From Bacteroidales bacterium (GTDB lineage: Bacteria > Bacteroidota > Bacteroidia > Bacteroidales > UBA932): a stretch of DNA of 29,966 bases. The notes under the pieces were generated by a model. The model did not search any database and was not told where the DNA came from. It saw only the letters and a program-made list of their open reading frames with translations. How positions within the stretch are numbered: the first letter of the stretch is position 1; every line of letters begins with the position of its first letter. The DNA lies in assembly GCA_017631875.1 (NCBI GenBank), contig JAGBSL010000038.1, positions 1-29,966 of the forward strand, read 5' to 3'. The position numbers and the translations under genes are program-made. Of the stretch, positions 1 through 6,252 are shown in pieces.

Positions 1-89
1 CCGTTGATCACGATGTTACCTTTACCAGGCACAACATAAACGCGAGCGACTGCTGATTTACGTCTTCCAAGGGCGTTTACTACTTTCAT
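1..89 (-). CDS. rpsI: 30S ribosomal protein S9 (N-terminal part)
   Basis: This is the beginning of ribosomal protein S9, a small-subunit protein whose C-terminal tail reaches the decoding centre. Only the first 29 or so residues lie in the window; the gene runs off the left edge. The visible start MKVVNALGRRKSAVARVYV and the following PGKGNIVING are typical of the conserved S9 N-terminus. The ATG is at 87-89 and lies 7 nt after the rplM stop, the conserved L13-S9 gene order, so the two are almost certainly co-transcribed from the promoter upstream of rplM. Confidence 0.95.
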   Translation of the reverse strand, partial: MKVVNALGRRKSAVARVYVVPGKGNIVIN

Positions 90-96
90 GCTCTGC

Positions 97-549
97 TTAA
101 ATTTCGTTTAAAGTGATTGTTCTAGGGTTCTGTGCCTGGTGTGGGTGCTCGTTACCTGCGTAAAGATACAGGTTGTTGATGAGCTTCGCACCGAGACGGT
201 TCTTAGGAAGCATACCCTTTACTGCCATCCTTAAGACTTCAGTAGGCTTCTTTGCCATCATCTCCTTAGGTGTAGTGAAACGCTGTCCGCCTGGGTAACC
301 AGTGTGACGTACGTACACCTTGTCAGTCATCTTCTTACCAGTGAATCTTACCTTGTCCGCGTTGAGAACGATGACATTGTCACCGCAGTCCATGTGCGGA
401 GTGAAAGATGCCTTGTTCTTACCACGAAGAACGAGAGCAAGTCTGGCAGCAAGACGGCCTACTACGAGATCAGTAGCATCGATCACAACCCACTCCTTCT
501 TGATATCGCCTGCCTTGAGGGATACCGTTTTGTAGCTCTGTGTGTCCAT
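97..549 (-). CDS. rplM: 50S ribosomal protein L13
   Basis: Ribosomal protein L13 is an early assembly protein of the large subunit. The 150-residue product has the usual length. It carries family signatures: VVDATDLVVGRLAA-like sequence (here VIDATDLVVGRLAARLA), GDNVIVLNADKVRFTGKK, the YVRHTGYPGG segment, and AVKGMLPKNRLG. It begins at the ATG at 547-549. It is followed after 7 nt by rpsI, and a well-formed Bacteroidetes-type promoter with an overlapping inverted repeat sits about 75-100 bp upstream. In other bacteria L13 operons are controlled through their leaders, so that repeat may be regulatory. Confidence 0.97.
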   Translation of the reverse strand: MDTQSYKTVSLKAGDIKKEWVVIDATDLVVGRLAARLALVLRGKNKASFTPHMDCGDNVIVLNADKVRFTGKKMTDKVYVRHTGYPGGQRFTTPKEMMAKKPTEVLRMAVKGMLPKNRLGAKLINNLYLYAGNEHPHQAQNPRTITLNEI

Positions 550-594
550 CTTGTACTTTTAAATGGTTAATACTTAATTAATTATAATAAAAAT

Positions 595-652
595 TGCGAT
601 CCCTACACTACATAGGGGTCGCAAAGATAAGAAGAATTTTTGGTTTGACAAA
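595..652 (-). promoter_or_regulatory. rplM-rpsI promoter with inverted repeat over the start region
   Basis: On the minus strand there is a -33 TTTG (649-652), a 19-nt spacer and a -7 box TATCTTTG (622-629), matching the Bacteroidetes consensus TTTG/TAnnTTTG. Just downstream is an inverted repeat with arms 595-605 and 613-623 (11 pairs, one of them G-T) around a 7-nt loop. The outer arm touches the -7 box. The repeat therefore covers the expected transcription start. It could be a DNA operator, or its inner CCCTA/TAGGG pairs could form a hairpin at the 5' end of the mRNA, followed by a U-rich stretch. Confidence 0.7.
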
Positions 653-653
653 A

Positions 654-1640
654 TTATATTGACAATACATTCAGCACGTTAATCAATTCACGGTCAATAG
701 GCTTATCCACCCTGATGGCTTTATTGAACGGCACATAGACAATCTGATCGTTCTTCACTCCGACCATGATGTTGCGCTGTCCATCCTTGAGCGCCTCGAT
801 CGCGGCAACGCCAAGACGGCTGGCCAGGATGCGGTCATTTGCCGTAGGGATACCGCCACGCTGAAGGTGGCCGAGGATTGTAACGCGGGCCTCATACTCC
901 GGATACTCATGAAGGAGTCGGTCCGCATAATACTGAGCGCCTCCCGTACCGTCCTTCTTGCTCTCGGACACAAGTACGATCGAGCTGTTCTTGCTCTTGC
1001 GCACTCCCCTGCCGATGAATGACGCCAGCTGGTCGACATCTGTCTTGTCCTCCGGGATGATGGCAGCCTCGGCTCCTGTGGCGATCGCAGCATTCTGCGC
1101 GAGGAAGCCCGCATCACGTCCCATCACCTCCACGAAGAAAATACGGTTGTGAGAGTTAGCCGTATCACGGATCTTGTCCACGCACTCCATGATGGTATTG
1201 AGGGCGGTGTCATATCCGATAGTTGTATCCGTACCATAAAGGTCATTGTCGATCGTGCCCGGAAGACCGACGCAAGGGAGATCATATTCCGAAGCGATCA
1301 CCTGGGCGCCGGCAAGCGAACCGTTGCCTCCGATCACGATGAGCGCGTCGATTCCATGAGCCTTTATATTCTCGTACGCGCGTGCGCGTCCTTCTTCATT
1401 CATGAAGTCCTTGCTTCGCGCTGTCCTCAGGATAGTACCTCCACGATTGATCGTTCCGCTGACGCTTTCAGATGTAAAATCCTTGATTTCATTATTGATG
1501 AGGCCTTCCCAGCCACGGTAGATTCCCTTTACTTTCCATCCGTTATAGATGGCCGCACGTGTAACGGCTCTGATCGCCGCGTTCATTCCGGGAGCATCAC
1601 CTCCTGAGGTGAGCAGACCTATTGTAGATATCTTTGCCAT
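654..1640 (-). CDS. pfkA: 6-phosphofructokinase
   Basis: Phosphorylates fructose 6-phosphate to the 1,6-bisphosphate in glycolysis; cytoplasmic homotetramer in this family. The 328-residue length fits bacterial PfkA. Visible motifs are the nucleotide-binding [13 protein letters not shown] (13-25), GLPGTIDND with catalytic Asp131 in [16 protein letters not shown] for substrate binding, and LGHLQRGG. The Gly after the variable position of GGNGS (104-108) and the GTIDND rather than KTIDND form point to ATP rather than pyrophosphate as donor. One oddity: residue 106 is Asn where E. coli PfkA has Asp103. The ATG at 1638-1640 lies opposite dus, with divergent promoters between. No clear terminator is seen before the rplM promoter. 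Confidence 0.95.
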   Translation of the reverse strand: MAKISTIGLLTSGGDAPGMNAAIRAVTRAAIYNGWKVKGIYRGWEGLINNEIKDFTSESVSGTINRGGTILRTARSKDFMNEEGRARAYENIKAHGIDALIVIGGNGSLAGAQVIASEYDLPCVGLPGTIDNDLYGTDTTIGYDTALNTIMECVDKIRDTANSHNRIFFVEVMGRDAGFLAQNAAIATGAEAAIIPEDKTDVDQLASFIGRGVRKSKNSSIVLVSESKKDGTGGAQYYADRLLHEYPEYEARVTILGHLQRGGIPTANDRILASRLGVAAIEALKDGQRNIMVGVKNDQIVYVPFNKAIRVDKPIDRELINVLNVLSI

Positions 1641-1660
1641 GTCGTATGAATTTATCTTCG

Positions 1661-1688
1661 CAAATCTACAAAATTTCTGCTAATTTTG
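1661..1688. promoter_or_regulatory. divergent -7 boxes for pfkA and dus
   Basis: The 58-bp gap between pfkA and dus holds two TAnnTTTG boxes pointing outward. TAGATTTG reads on the minus strand at 1661-1668, toward pfkA. TAATTTTG reads on the plus strand at 1681-1688, toward dus, with a partial -33 (TTCG, 1657-1660) 20 nt before it. The pfkA box has no good -33 match. Overlap means the two promoters probably compete for polymerase. Confidence 0.5.
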
Positions 1689-1698
1689 CAGATTGATT

Positions 1699-2733
1699 AT
1701 GAATATAGGTAATATAGAATTAGGAGACAGGCCGCTGTTTCTGGCGCCTATGGAGGATGTGACCGACGCATCCTTCCGTTTCATCTGCAAGGAGTTCGGT
1801 GCCGACATGATGTACACCGAGTTCATCTCCTCCGACGGACTCATCCGCGACGCACGCAAATCCCTCGATAAGCTCGTAACATACGACTACGAAGCTCCTA
1901 TCGGAATCCAGATATATGGAAACATACCTGAGGCCATGGTGGATGCCGCAAAGATGGCCGAGCAGGCTGCGGAGATCGCCGGAGGCCATGGAGCGGACCT
2001 TGTGGACATCAATTTCGGCTGCCCAGTAAACAAGATCGCACGCCGAGGTGCGGGCTCGGGCATGATGCGCGAACCGGACAAGATGGTTGAGATCACACGC
2101 CAGGTTGTGGAGGCGGTAAAGCTCCCCGTAACCGTAAAGACACGTCTGGGATGGGATGAGGATTCGAAGATCATCGTGGAGCTGGCCGAGAGACTGCAGG
2201 ATGTGGGCATCCAGGCCCTGACCATCCACGGCCGCACCCGCTGCCAGATGTACACAGGCGAGGCAGACTGGACATTGATTGGAAAGGTAAAGGAGAATCC
2301 GCGCATGCATATACCTATTATAGGTAATGGCGACATAAACTCTCCGCAGAAGGCAAAGGAATACTTCGACCGCTACGGAGTGGACGCGATCATGATCGGA
2401 CGCGCAACCTACGGACATCCTTGGATCTTCCAGGAGATCAAGCATTATCTCCAGACAGGAGAACTGCTGCCGCAGATGAGCGTAGTTGACAGAGTCGCAC
2501 TGGCGAAAAGACACCTGGCGAAGTCGATCGAAATCAAGGGAGACCGAGTAGGAATACTCGAGATGCGCAGACATCTGTCATGCTACTTCAAGGGACTGCC
2601 GGACTTCAAGGAGACAAGACTGAAGCTGGTTACGCTGAACGACCCTGCGGAACTCATGGCCACGCTTGACTATATTGCTGGACGCTGGGGTGAGAATGAG
2701 GCGCCGCTGGCGGGTAATGTATATAATGTATAG
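1699..2733 (+). CDS. dus: tRNA-dihydrouridine synthase (DusB-like)
   Basis: FMN-dependent enzyme that reduces specific uridines in tRNA to dihydrouridine. The 344-residue product has the Dus TIM-barrel order: LAPMEDVTDASFR near the start, DINFGCPVNKIARRGAGS with the catalytic Cys at about 108, TVKTRLGWDED, LTIHGRTRCQMYTGEADW, PIIGNGDI and MIGRATYGHPWIF for FMN phosphate binding. I start it at the ATG at 1699-1701; an in-frame TTG at 1693 is possible but sits only 5 nt after the -7 box. The Asn-Phe-Gly-Cys-Pro form and length are most like the DusB group, but subgroup is not certain. It is followed by a palindromic repeat and then lpxK on the same strand, so the two may be co-transcribed. Confidence 0.93.
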   Translation: MNIGNIELGDRPLFLAPMEDVTDASFRFICKEFGADMMYTEFISSDGLIRDARKSLDKLVTYDYEAPIGIQIYGNIPEAMVDAAKMAEQAAEIAGGHGADLVDINFGCPVNKIARRGAGSGMMREPDKMVEITRQVVEAVKLPVTVKTRLGWDEDSKIIVELAERLQDVGIQALTIHGRTRCQMYTGEADWTLIGKVKENPRMHIPIIGNGDINSPQKAKEYFDRYGVDAIMIGRATYGHPWIFQEIKHYLQTGELLPQMSVVDRVALAKRHLAKSIEIKGDRVGILEMRRHLSCYFKGLPDFKETRLKLVTLNDPAELMATLDYIAGRWGENEAPLAGNVYNV

Positions 2734-2760
2734 ATTTCTCGACTAGCTCGAAATGACAGA
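2732..2760 (+). repeat. dispersed palindromic repeat, family 2, copy 1
   Basis: A short interspersed palindrome fills the 33-bp gap between dus and lpxK. It has arms ATTTC (2734-2738) and GAAAT (2750-2754) around an 11-nt core, followed by GACAGA. It matches the copy at 5059-5088 in its core and 3' tail, while the arms differ by paired substitutions. The sequence resembles palindromes widely scattered in Bacteroidetes genomes. Confidence 0.7.
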
Positions 2761-2766
2761 AAAACG

Positions 2767-3897
2767 ATGATTGATAAGATATTATTATTTCCATACTGGC
2801 TGACACTGAAGGTCAGACACATGCTTTTCGACAACGGGTTCCGCAAGATATATGAGCCCGAGGTCCCGTCGATATGCATAGGAAACATCACGGTAGGAGG
2901 AACTGGAAAGACTCCGCACACAGAGATGCTGGTGCGCACGCTGCTTGAGGACGAGCAGTGGTACGGCAAGAACATAGCCGTACTCTCACGTGGATACAAG
3001 CGCAGAAGCAAAGGCTTCCAGCAGGTTGTCGCTGACGGCACAGCCCTGGATTACGGCGACGAGCCGCTTCAGATCAAGAAGAAATTTCCTCAAGTAACAG
3101 TCGCTGTGGACAGTTCACGCAAGGAAGGATGCATGTTCCTGACTGATCCTGAAAGCGTGAAAATTTCGAAGAAAGGAAAGAAGTGCATACACAAGGACTT
3201 CCCTAAGGCAGACCTCATCCTCCTTGACGATGCATACCAGCACAGAAAGGTGAAGGCAGGAGTGAACATAGTGCTCGTGGACTACAGCAGGCCGATCTTC
3301 AAGGACCATCTCATGCCTCTTGGAAAGCTCCGCGACCTTCCGGAAAGAATCGCCGCTGCCGACATCGTGATCGTGTCTAAATGCCCCAAGCATATGGACG
3401 GATGGGAGAAGGGCAACTGGGCGCAGGCTCTCGGACTTAGCGGATATGACGCGGCAGAGTGCGTCGGAACAAGAAAGAACGGCAAGAAGCAGCACTTGTT
3501 CTTCACAACCATATCATACGACACTCCGCAGGCGATATTCCCAGAGGGCGACTCTCGCTACCTGTATGCGCAAAGGCTCATACTCTTCACAGGCATTGCC
3601 AATGACGCTCCGCTTGCAAGATTCCTCAGCGGAACATACAAGATCGTGAAGCATTTCAACTTCCCCGACCACCACAAGTTCAGCCGCAGCGACATAATGT
3701 CCATAAGGAACGCCGGCGACGCCTTCCCTACTTCGGTGATCATGACAACGGAAAAAGACTGCCAGAGAGTCCGAGACTCCAAAGCTGTTCCTGAATCTTT
3801 GAAGCAGAGATTGTTCTATGCGCCTATCAAGACCGAGTTCCTTCGTCCGGAGGATCAGGATAAATTTAAATCTATTATGAAAGAGCTTCTGAAATAA
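2767..3897 (+). CDS. lpxK: tetraacyldisaccharide 4'-kinase (lipid A synthesis)
   Basis: LpxK phosphorylates the 4' position of the lipid A disaccharide precursor at the inner face of the inner membrane. The 376-residue protein has the family P-loop in GNITVGGTGKTPHTE (Gly39-Glu53, Lys48 in the loop), an SRGYKRRSKG segment, a DDAYQH motif (154-159) corresponding to the conserved DDGxQH, and a C-terminal FPDHHKF. The N-terminus has the short hydrophobic helix (ILLFPYWLTLK) that anchors LpxK to the membrane. The ATG at 2767 is well placed behind dus. The last codons form one arm of a perfect hairpin with the stop codon in its loop. Its presence fits a Gram-negative with conventional lipid A. Confidence 0.95.
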   Translation: MIDKILLFPYWLTLKVRHMLFDNGFRKIYEPEVPSICIGNITVGGTGKTPHTEMLVRTLLEDEQWYGKNIAVLSRGYKRRSKGFQQVVADGTALDYGDEPLQIKKKFPQVTVAVDSSRKEGCMFLTDPESVKISKKGKKCIHKDFPKADLILLDDAYQHRKVKAGVNIVLVDYSRPIFKDHLMPLGKLRDLPERIAAADIVIVSKCPKHMDGWEKGNWAQALGLSGYDAAECVGTRKNGKKQHLFFTTISYDTPQAIFPEGDSRYLYAQRLILFTGIANDAPLARFLSGTYKIVKHFNFPDHHKFSRSDIMSIRNAGDAFPTSVIMTTEKDCQRVRDSKAVPESLKQRLFYAPIKTEFLRPEDQDKFKSIMKELLK

Positions 3898-3912
3898 TTC
3901 AGAAGCTCTTTC
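3879..3912 (+). terminator. lpxK 3' hairpin with the stop codon in the loop
   Basis: Perfect 15-bp inverted repeat, arms 3879-3893 and 3898-3912, with a 4-nt loop (3894-3897) that contains the lpxK TAA. There is no U-tract after it on the plus strand. It probably ends lpxK transcription or protects its mRNA end, in tandem with the next hairpin. Confidence 0.75.
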
Positions 3913-3914
3913 AA

Positions 3915-3957
3915 GAATGAAATAATCTCGGGCTATTTACCCGAGATTATTTCATTC
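3915..3957 (-). terminator. aroG/chorismate mutase 3' hairpin with the stop codon in the loop
   Basis: Perfect 18-bp inverted repeat, arms 3915-3932 and 3940-3957, with a 7-nt loop (3933-3939) that contains the TAG stop of the minus-strand gene. The right arm encodes the final residues of the enzyme. It lies only 2 nt from the lpxK hairpin, so both convergent transcripts meet two hairpins in a row. Confidence 0.75.
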
Positions 3958-5030
3958 TGCACCTCCACAGACACCTCATGGATAGCATTGAATACCGTCT
4001 TGATGAAGTCTTCCGGCAATCCGTATTCCTCTCCCTTAGCGATCACCTTTGCCAAAACCTTGTCCCAGCGGTTCGTCTGGAGGATGGCGATATTGCTGTT
4101 CCTCTTGATCTCTCCGATCTGTCGGCTGATCTTCATTCTTGAACCGAGTGCATAAAGGATGTTCTCGTCGATGATATCGATCTTGGCACGAAGCTGATCG
4201 ATGTTCTCCTTCCACTCCGGAGAGTCCGAATCCTTATCCTTCACTTTGATCTGCTTGTAGAGAAGGTCGCTCAGCTCGTCAGGAGTAAGCTGCTGTTTAG
4301 CGTCGCTCAGCGCAACTGAAGGATTGCAGTGTGACTCGATCATAAGACCCTCAAATCCGAGATCCAGAGACCTCTGGCTGATCTCGCGGATATAGTCCTT
4401 GCATCCGGCCATGTGACTCGGGTCCACAAAGAACGGCAGTTCAGGATAGCGGTTACGGAGTTCTATGGCCACCTGCCACTGTGGATCGTTCCTATAGTTT
4501 ATCTTATCGAATGTAGAGAAACCTCTGTGGATGATGCCGAGTTTCTTTATGCCCGCGCGGTTCAAACGCTCCAGCGCGCCGATCCACAGGTCAAGATCAG
4601 GATTCACGGGATTCTTCACGAGCACCGGAATATCAGTATCCTTCAACGCGTCCGCAATCTCCTGCACGAGGAACGGGTTAGCAGTAGTTCTCGCTCCTAG
4701 CCACACAAGGTCCACACCGAATTTCAGGCACTCGAACACGTGCTTTTCGCTCGCCACCTCGGTCGCGATCTTTAGTCCATACTCCCTCTTTGCCCTCTGC
4801 ATCCACCTCAGGCCCTCGGAACCAACGCCCTCGAACGATCCCGGATGAGTCCTCGGCTTCCAGATACCCGCACGGTACACATTTATACCCATGTCACGAA
4901 GCCCCTTTGCTGTCTCCATGACCTGTTCTTCAGTCTCAGCGCTGCACGGACCAGCCACCACGCTCGGTCTCGGCTCGGTAAACATGCCCCACTCATAAAG
5001 GGGAATTATATCTAAGTTACTTGTTGCCAT
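3933..5030 (-). CDS. bifunctional DAHP synthase / chorismate mutase
   Basis: Catalyses the first step of the shikimate pathway (erythrose 4-phosphate plus PEP to DAHP) and, later, chorismate to prephenate. Residues 1 to about 265 form a type I DAHP synthase of the AroA-beta/KDO8P-synthase-like group: VVAGPCSAET, GIWKPRTHPGSFEGVG, HRGFSTFD, FFVDPSHMAG and MIESHCNPS. Residues about 275-360 form an AroQ-type helical chorismate mutase (LRAKIDIIDENIL, RMKISRQIGEIK). The fusion lets mutase ligands control DAHP synthase in related enzymes. I start at the ATG at 5028-5030; an in-frame TTG lies two codons upstream. It is the last gene of the guaB-led run, 19 nt after the aminotransferase. The usual partners pheA and tyrA are not seen here. 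Confidence 0.93.
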   Translation of the reverse strand: MATSNLDIIPLYEWGMFTEPRPSVVAGPCSAETEEQVMETAKGLRDMGINVYRAGIWKPRTHPGSFEGVGSEGLRWMQRAKREYGLKIATEVASEKHVFECLKFGVDLVWLGARTTANPFLVQEIADALKDTDIPVLVKNPVNPDLDLWIGALERLNRAGIKKLGIIHRGFSTFDKINYRNDPQWQVAIELRNRYPELPFFVDPSHMAGCKDYIREISQRSLDLGFEGLMIESHCNPSVALSDAKQQLTPDELSDLLYKQIKVKDKDSDSPEWKENIDQLRAKIDIIDENILYALGSRMKISRQIGEIKRNSNIAILQTNRWDKVLAKVIAKGEEYGLPEDFIKTVFNAIHEVSVEVQNEIISGK

Positions 5031-5049
5031 TATCAATAGTTTTTCATCG

Positions 5050-6246
5050 TTATCTTGCAGATCCCTCGACTTCGCTCGGGATGACAGAACGAATGCGTTC
5101 TGCCGCCTTCTTCAACACATCAGGTTTTGCGCAGAGGGAGATTCGTATGTAGTCTTCTCCGTTTTTGCCGAAGATGAAGCCCGGGGTTATGAATACTCCC
5201 GCTTCGTAGAGGATTTTGTCGGCCAGCGCTTCGCCTTTGCCTTCCGGCACCCTACCCCAAAGGAACATGCCGGTGGAACTGCTGTCATATTCCACTCCGA
5301 GTATATCGAAGATCTCTCCGGCCAGGACCCTGCGACGGGCGTATTCCTCATTCAACTGCGCAAACCATTCCGGCCCCTGCTTTAACGCTTCGACAGCAGC
5401 GAGTTGGAGCGGCTTGAACATGCCCGAGTCCATCTGACTCTTGACCTTGAGTATCTGTTCTATGACATCAGCCTCTGCCGCAACCATTCCGACACGCCAG
5501 CCTGCCATATTGTGGGCCTTGCTGAGCGAGTTCAGTTCCACACAACATTCCTTGGCACCAAGTTGTGCAAGGATTGAAAGCGGATTATCGTTCAGGATGA
5601 AGCTATACGGGTTGTCATTGCAGATCATTATCCCGTGACGCTTTCCGAAGTCCACCAGCTTTGCATAGAGCTCCTCTGTTGCCGGAGCACCCGTTGGCAT
5701 GCCGGGGTAATTGGTCCACATGATCTTGACTCCGCTCAGGTCCATGCTCTCCAGTTGTTCGAAATCCGGCTGCCAACCGTTTTCGGGCCTGAGGTCGTAT
5801 GGCACGATCTCCGCCTCGACGAGTTTCGATGCCGACGAATATGTCGGATAGCCCGGATCCGGAACCAGGACTTTATCTCCCTTATTCAAGAATGCCAAAG
5901 ATATAAGCAGAATACCCTCTTTGGAACCTACCAGAGGCTGGATTTCCTTTGACGGGTCCAACTGGACTCCATACCAACGGGCATACCAGTCCGCGAATGC
6001 CTGTCTTAGTTCGGGCAGACCCACATAACTCTGGTATGCGTGATTTCCAGGCTGTATAGCGCTTGCCGTCAATGCCTCTATCGCCTGCTGCGGAGGCATG
6101 CCGTCAGGCGAGCCTATGCCGAGGTTGATCACCGGATCCTCCCCTGCAGCCGCCCTCTGCGAATTAATGAGGGCTATCTCCTTGAGTTTCCTCGAGAAGT
6201 AATATTCCTGGACAGACCGGGTCCTGTCCGCTGGATGTATAATCAT
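5050..6246 (-). CDS. class I/II aminotransferase (probable aromatic amino-acid step)
   Basis: PLP-dependent fold type I aminotransferase of 398 residues. The PLP lysine is Lys243 in SLSKAHNMAGWR, with GSKEGI (107-112), PDPGYPTY (129-136) and NYPGMPTGA (179-187) around the cofactor. In the last motif Met replaces the first Asn of the common NPTG; I believe this is normal for this Bacteroidetes subgroup. Sequence alone does not separate it from LL-diaminopimelate aminotransferase relatives, but its position directly before aroG/chorismate mutase suggests it makes phenylalanine or tyrosine from the keto acid, or transaminates prephenate. The final residues SVIPSEVEGSA are encoded by a dispersed palindromic repeat, which looks like a recent extension of the C-terminus. 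Confidence 0.88.
   Translation of the reverse strand: MIIHPADRTRSVQEYYFSRKLKEIALINSQRAAAGEDPVINLGIGSPDGMPPQQAIEALTASAIQPGNHAYQSYVGLPELRQAFADWYARWYGVQLDPSKEIQPLVGSKEGILLISLAFLNKGDKVLVPDPGYPTYSSASKLVEAEIVPYDLRPENGWQPDFEQLESMDLSGVKIMWTNYPGMPTGAPATEELYAKLVDFGKRHGIMICNDNPYSFILNDNPLSILAQLGAKECCVELNSLSKAHNMAGWRVGMVAAEADVIEQILKVKSQMDSGMFKPLQLAAVEALKQGPEWFAQLNEEYARRRVLAGEIFDILGVEYDSSSTGMFLWGRVPEGKGEALADKILYEAGVFITPGFIFGKNGEDYIRISLCAKPDVLKKAAERIRSVIPSEVEGSAR
5059..5088 (-). repeat. dispersed palindromic repeat, family 2, copy 2 (inside the aminotransferase gene)
   Basis: Arms ATCCC (5061-5065) and GGGAT (5078-5082) enclose a 12-nt core, followed by GACAGA. It aligns with the copy at 2732-2760. The two differences in each arm keep the stem paired. 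On the minus strand it is translated as the last eleven or so residues of the aminotransferase, ending just before the TAA at 5050-5052. Confidence 0.72.
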
Positions 6247-6252
6247 ACGAAA

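Noticed and set aside
1720..2574. A 284-codon open frame antisense to dus
   Set aside because: It lies opposite a gene with all Dus motifs intact, and its product is a His/Leu/Ser-rich string with no signature or start context.
5031..5036. Upstream TTG start for aroG/chorismate mutase, and similar non-ATG extensions of dus, guaB, the SurA-like and YhcC-like genes
   Set aside because: In each case an ATG a few codons in gives the usual family N-terminus or a proper signal peptide, and the extension collides with a promoter box or the previous gene.
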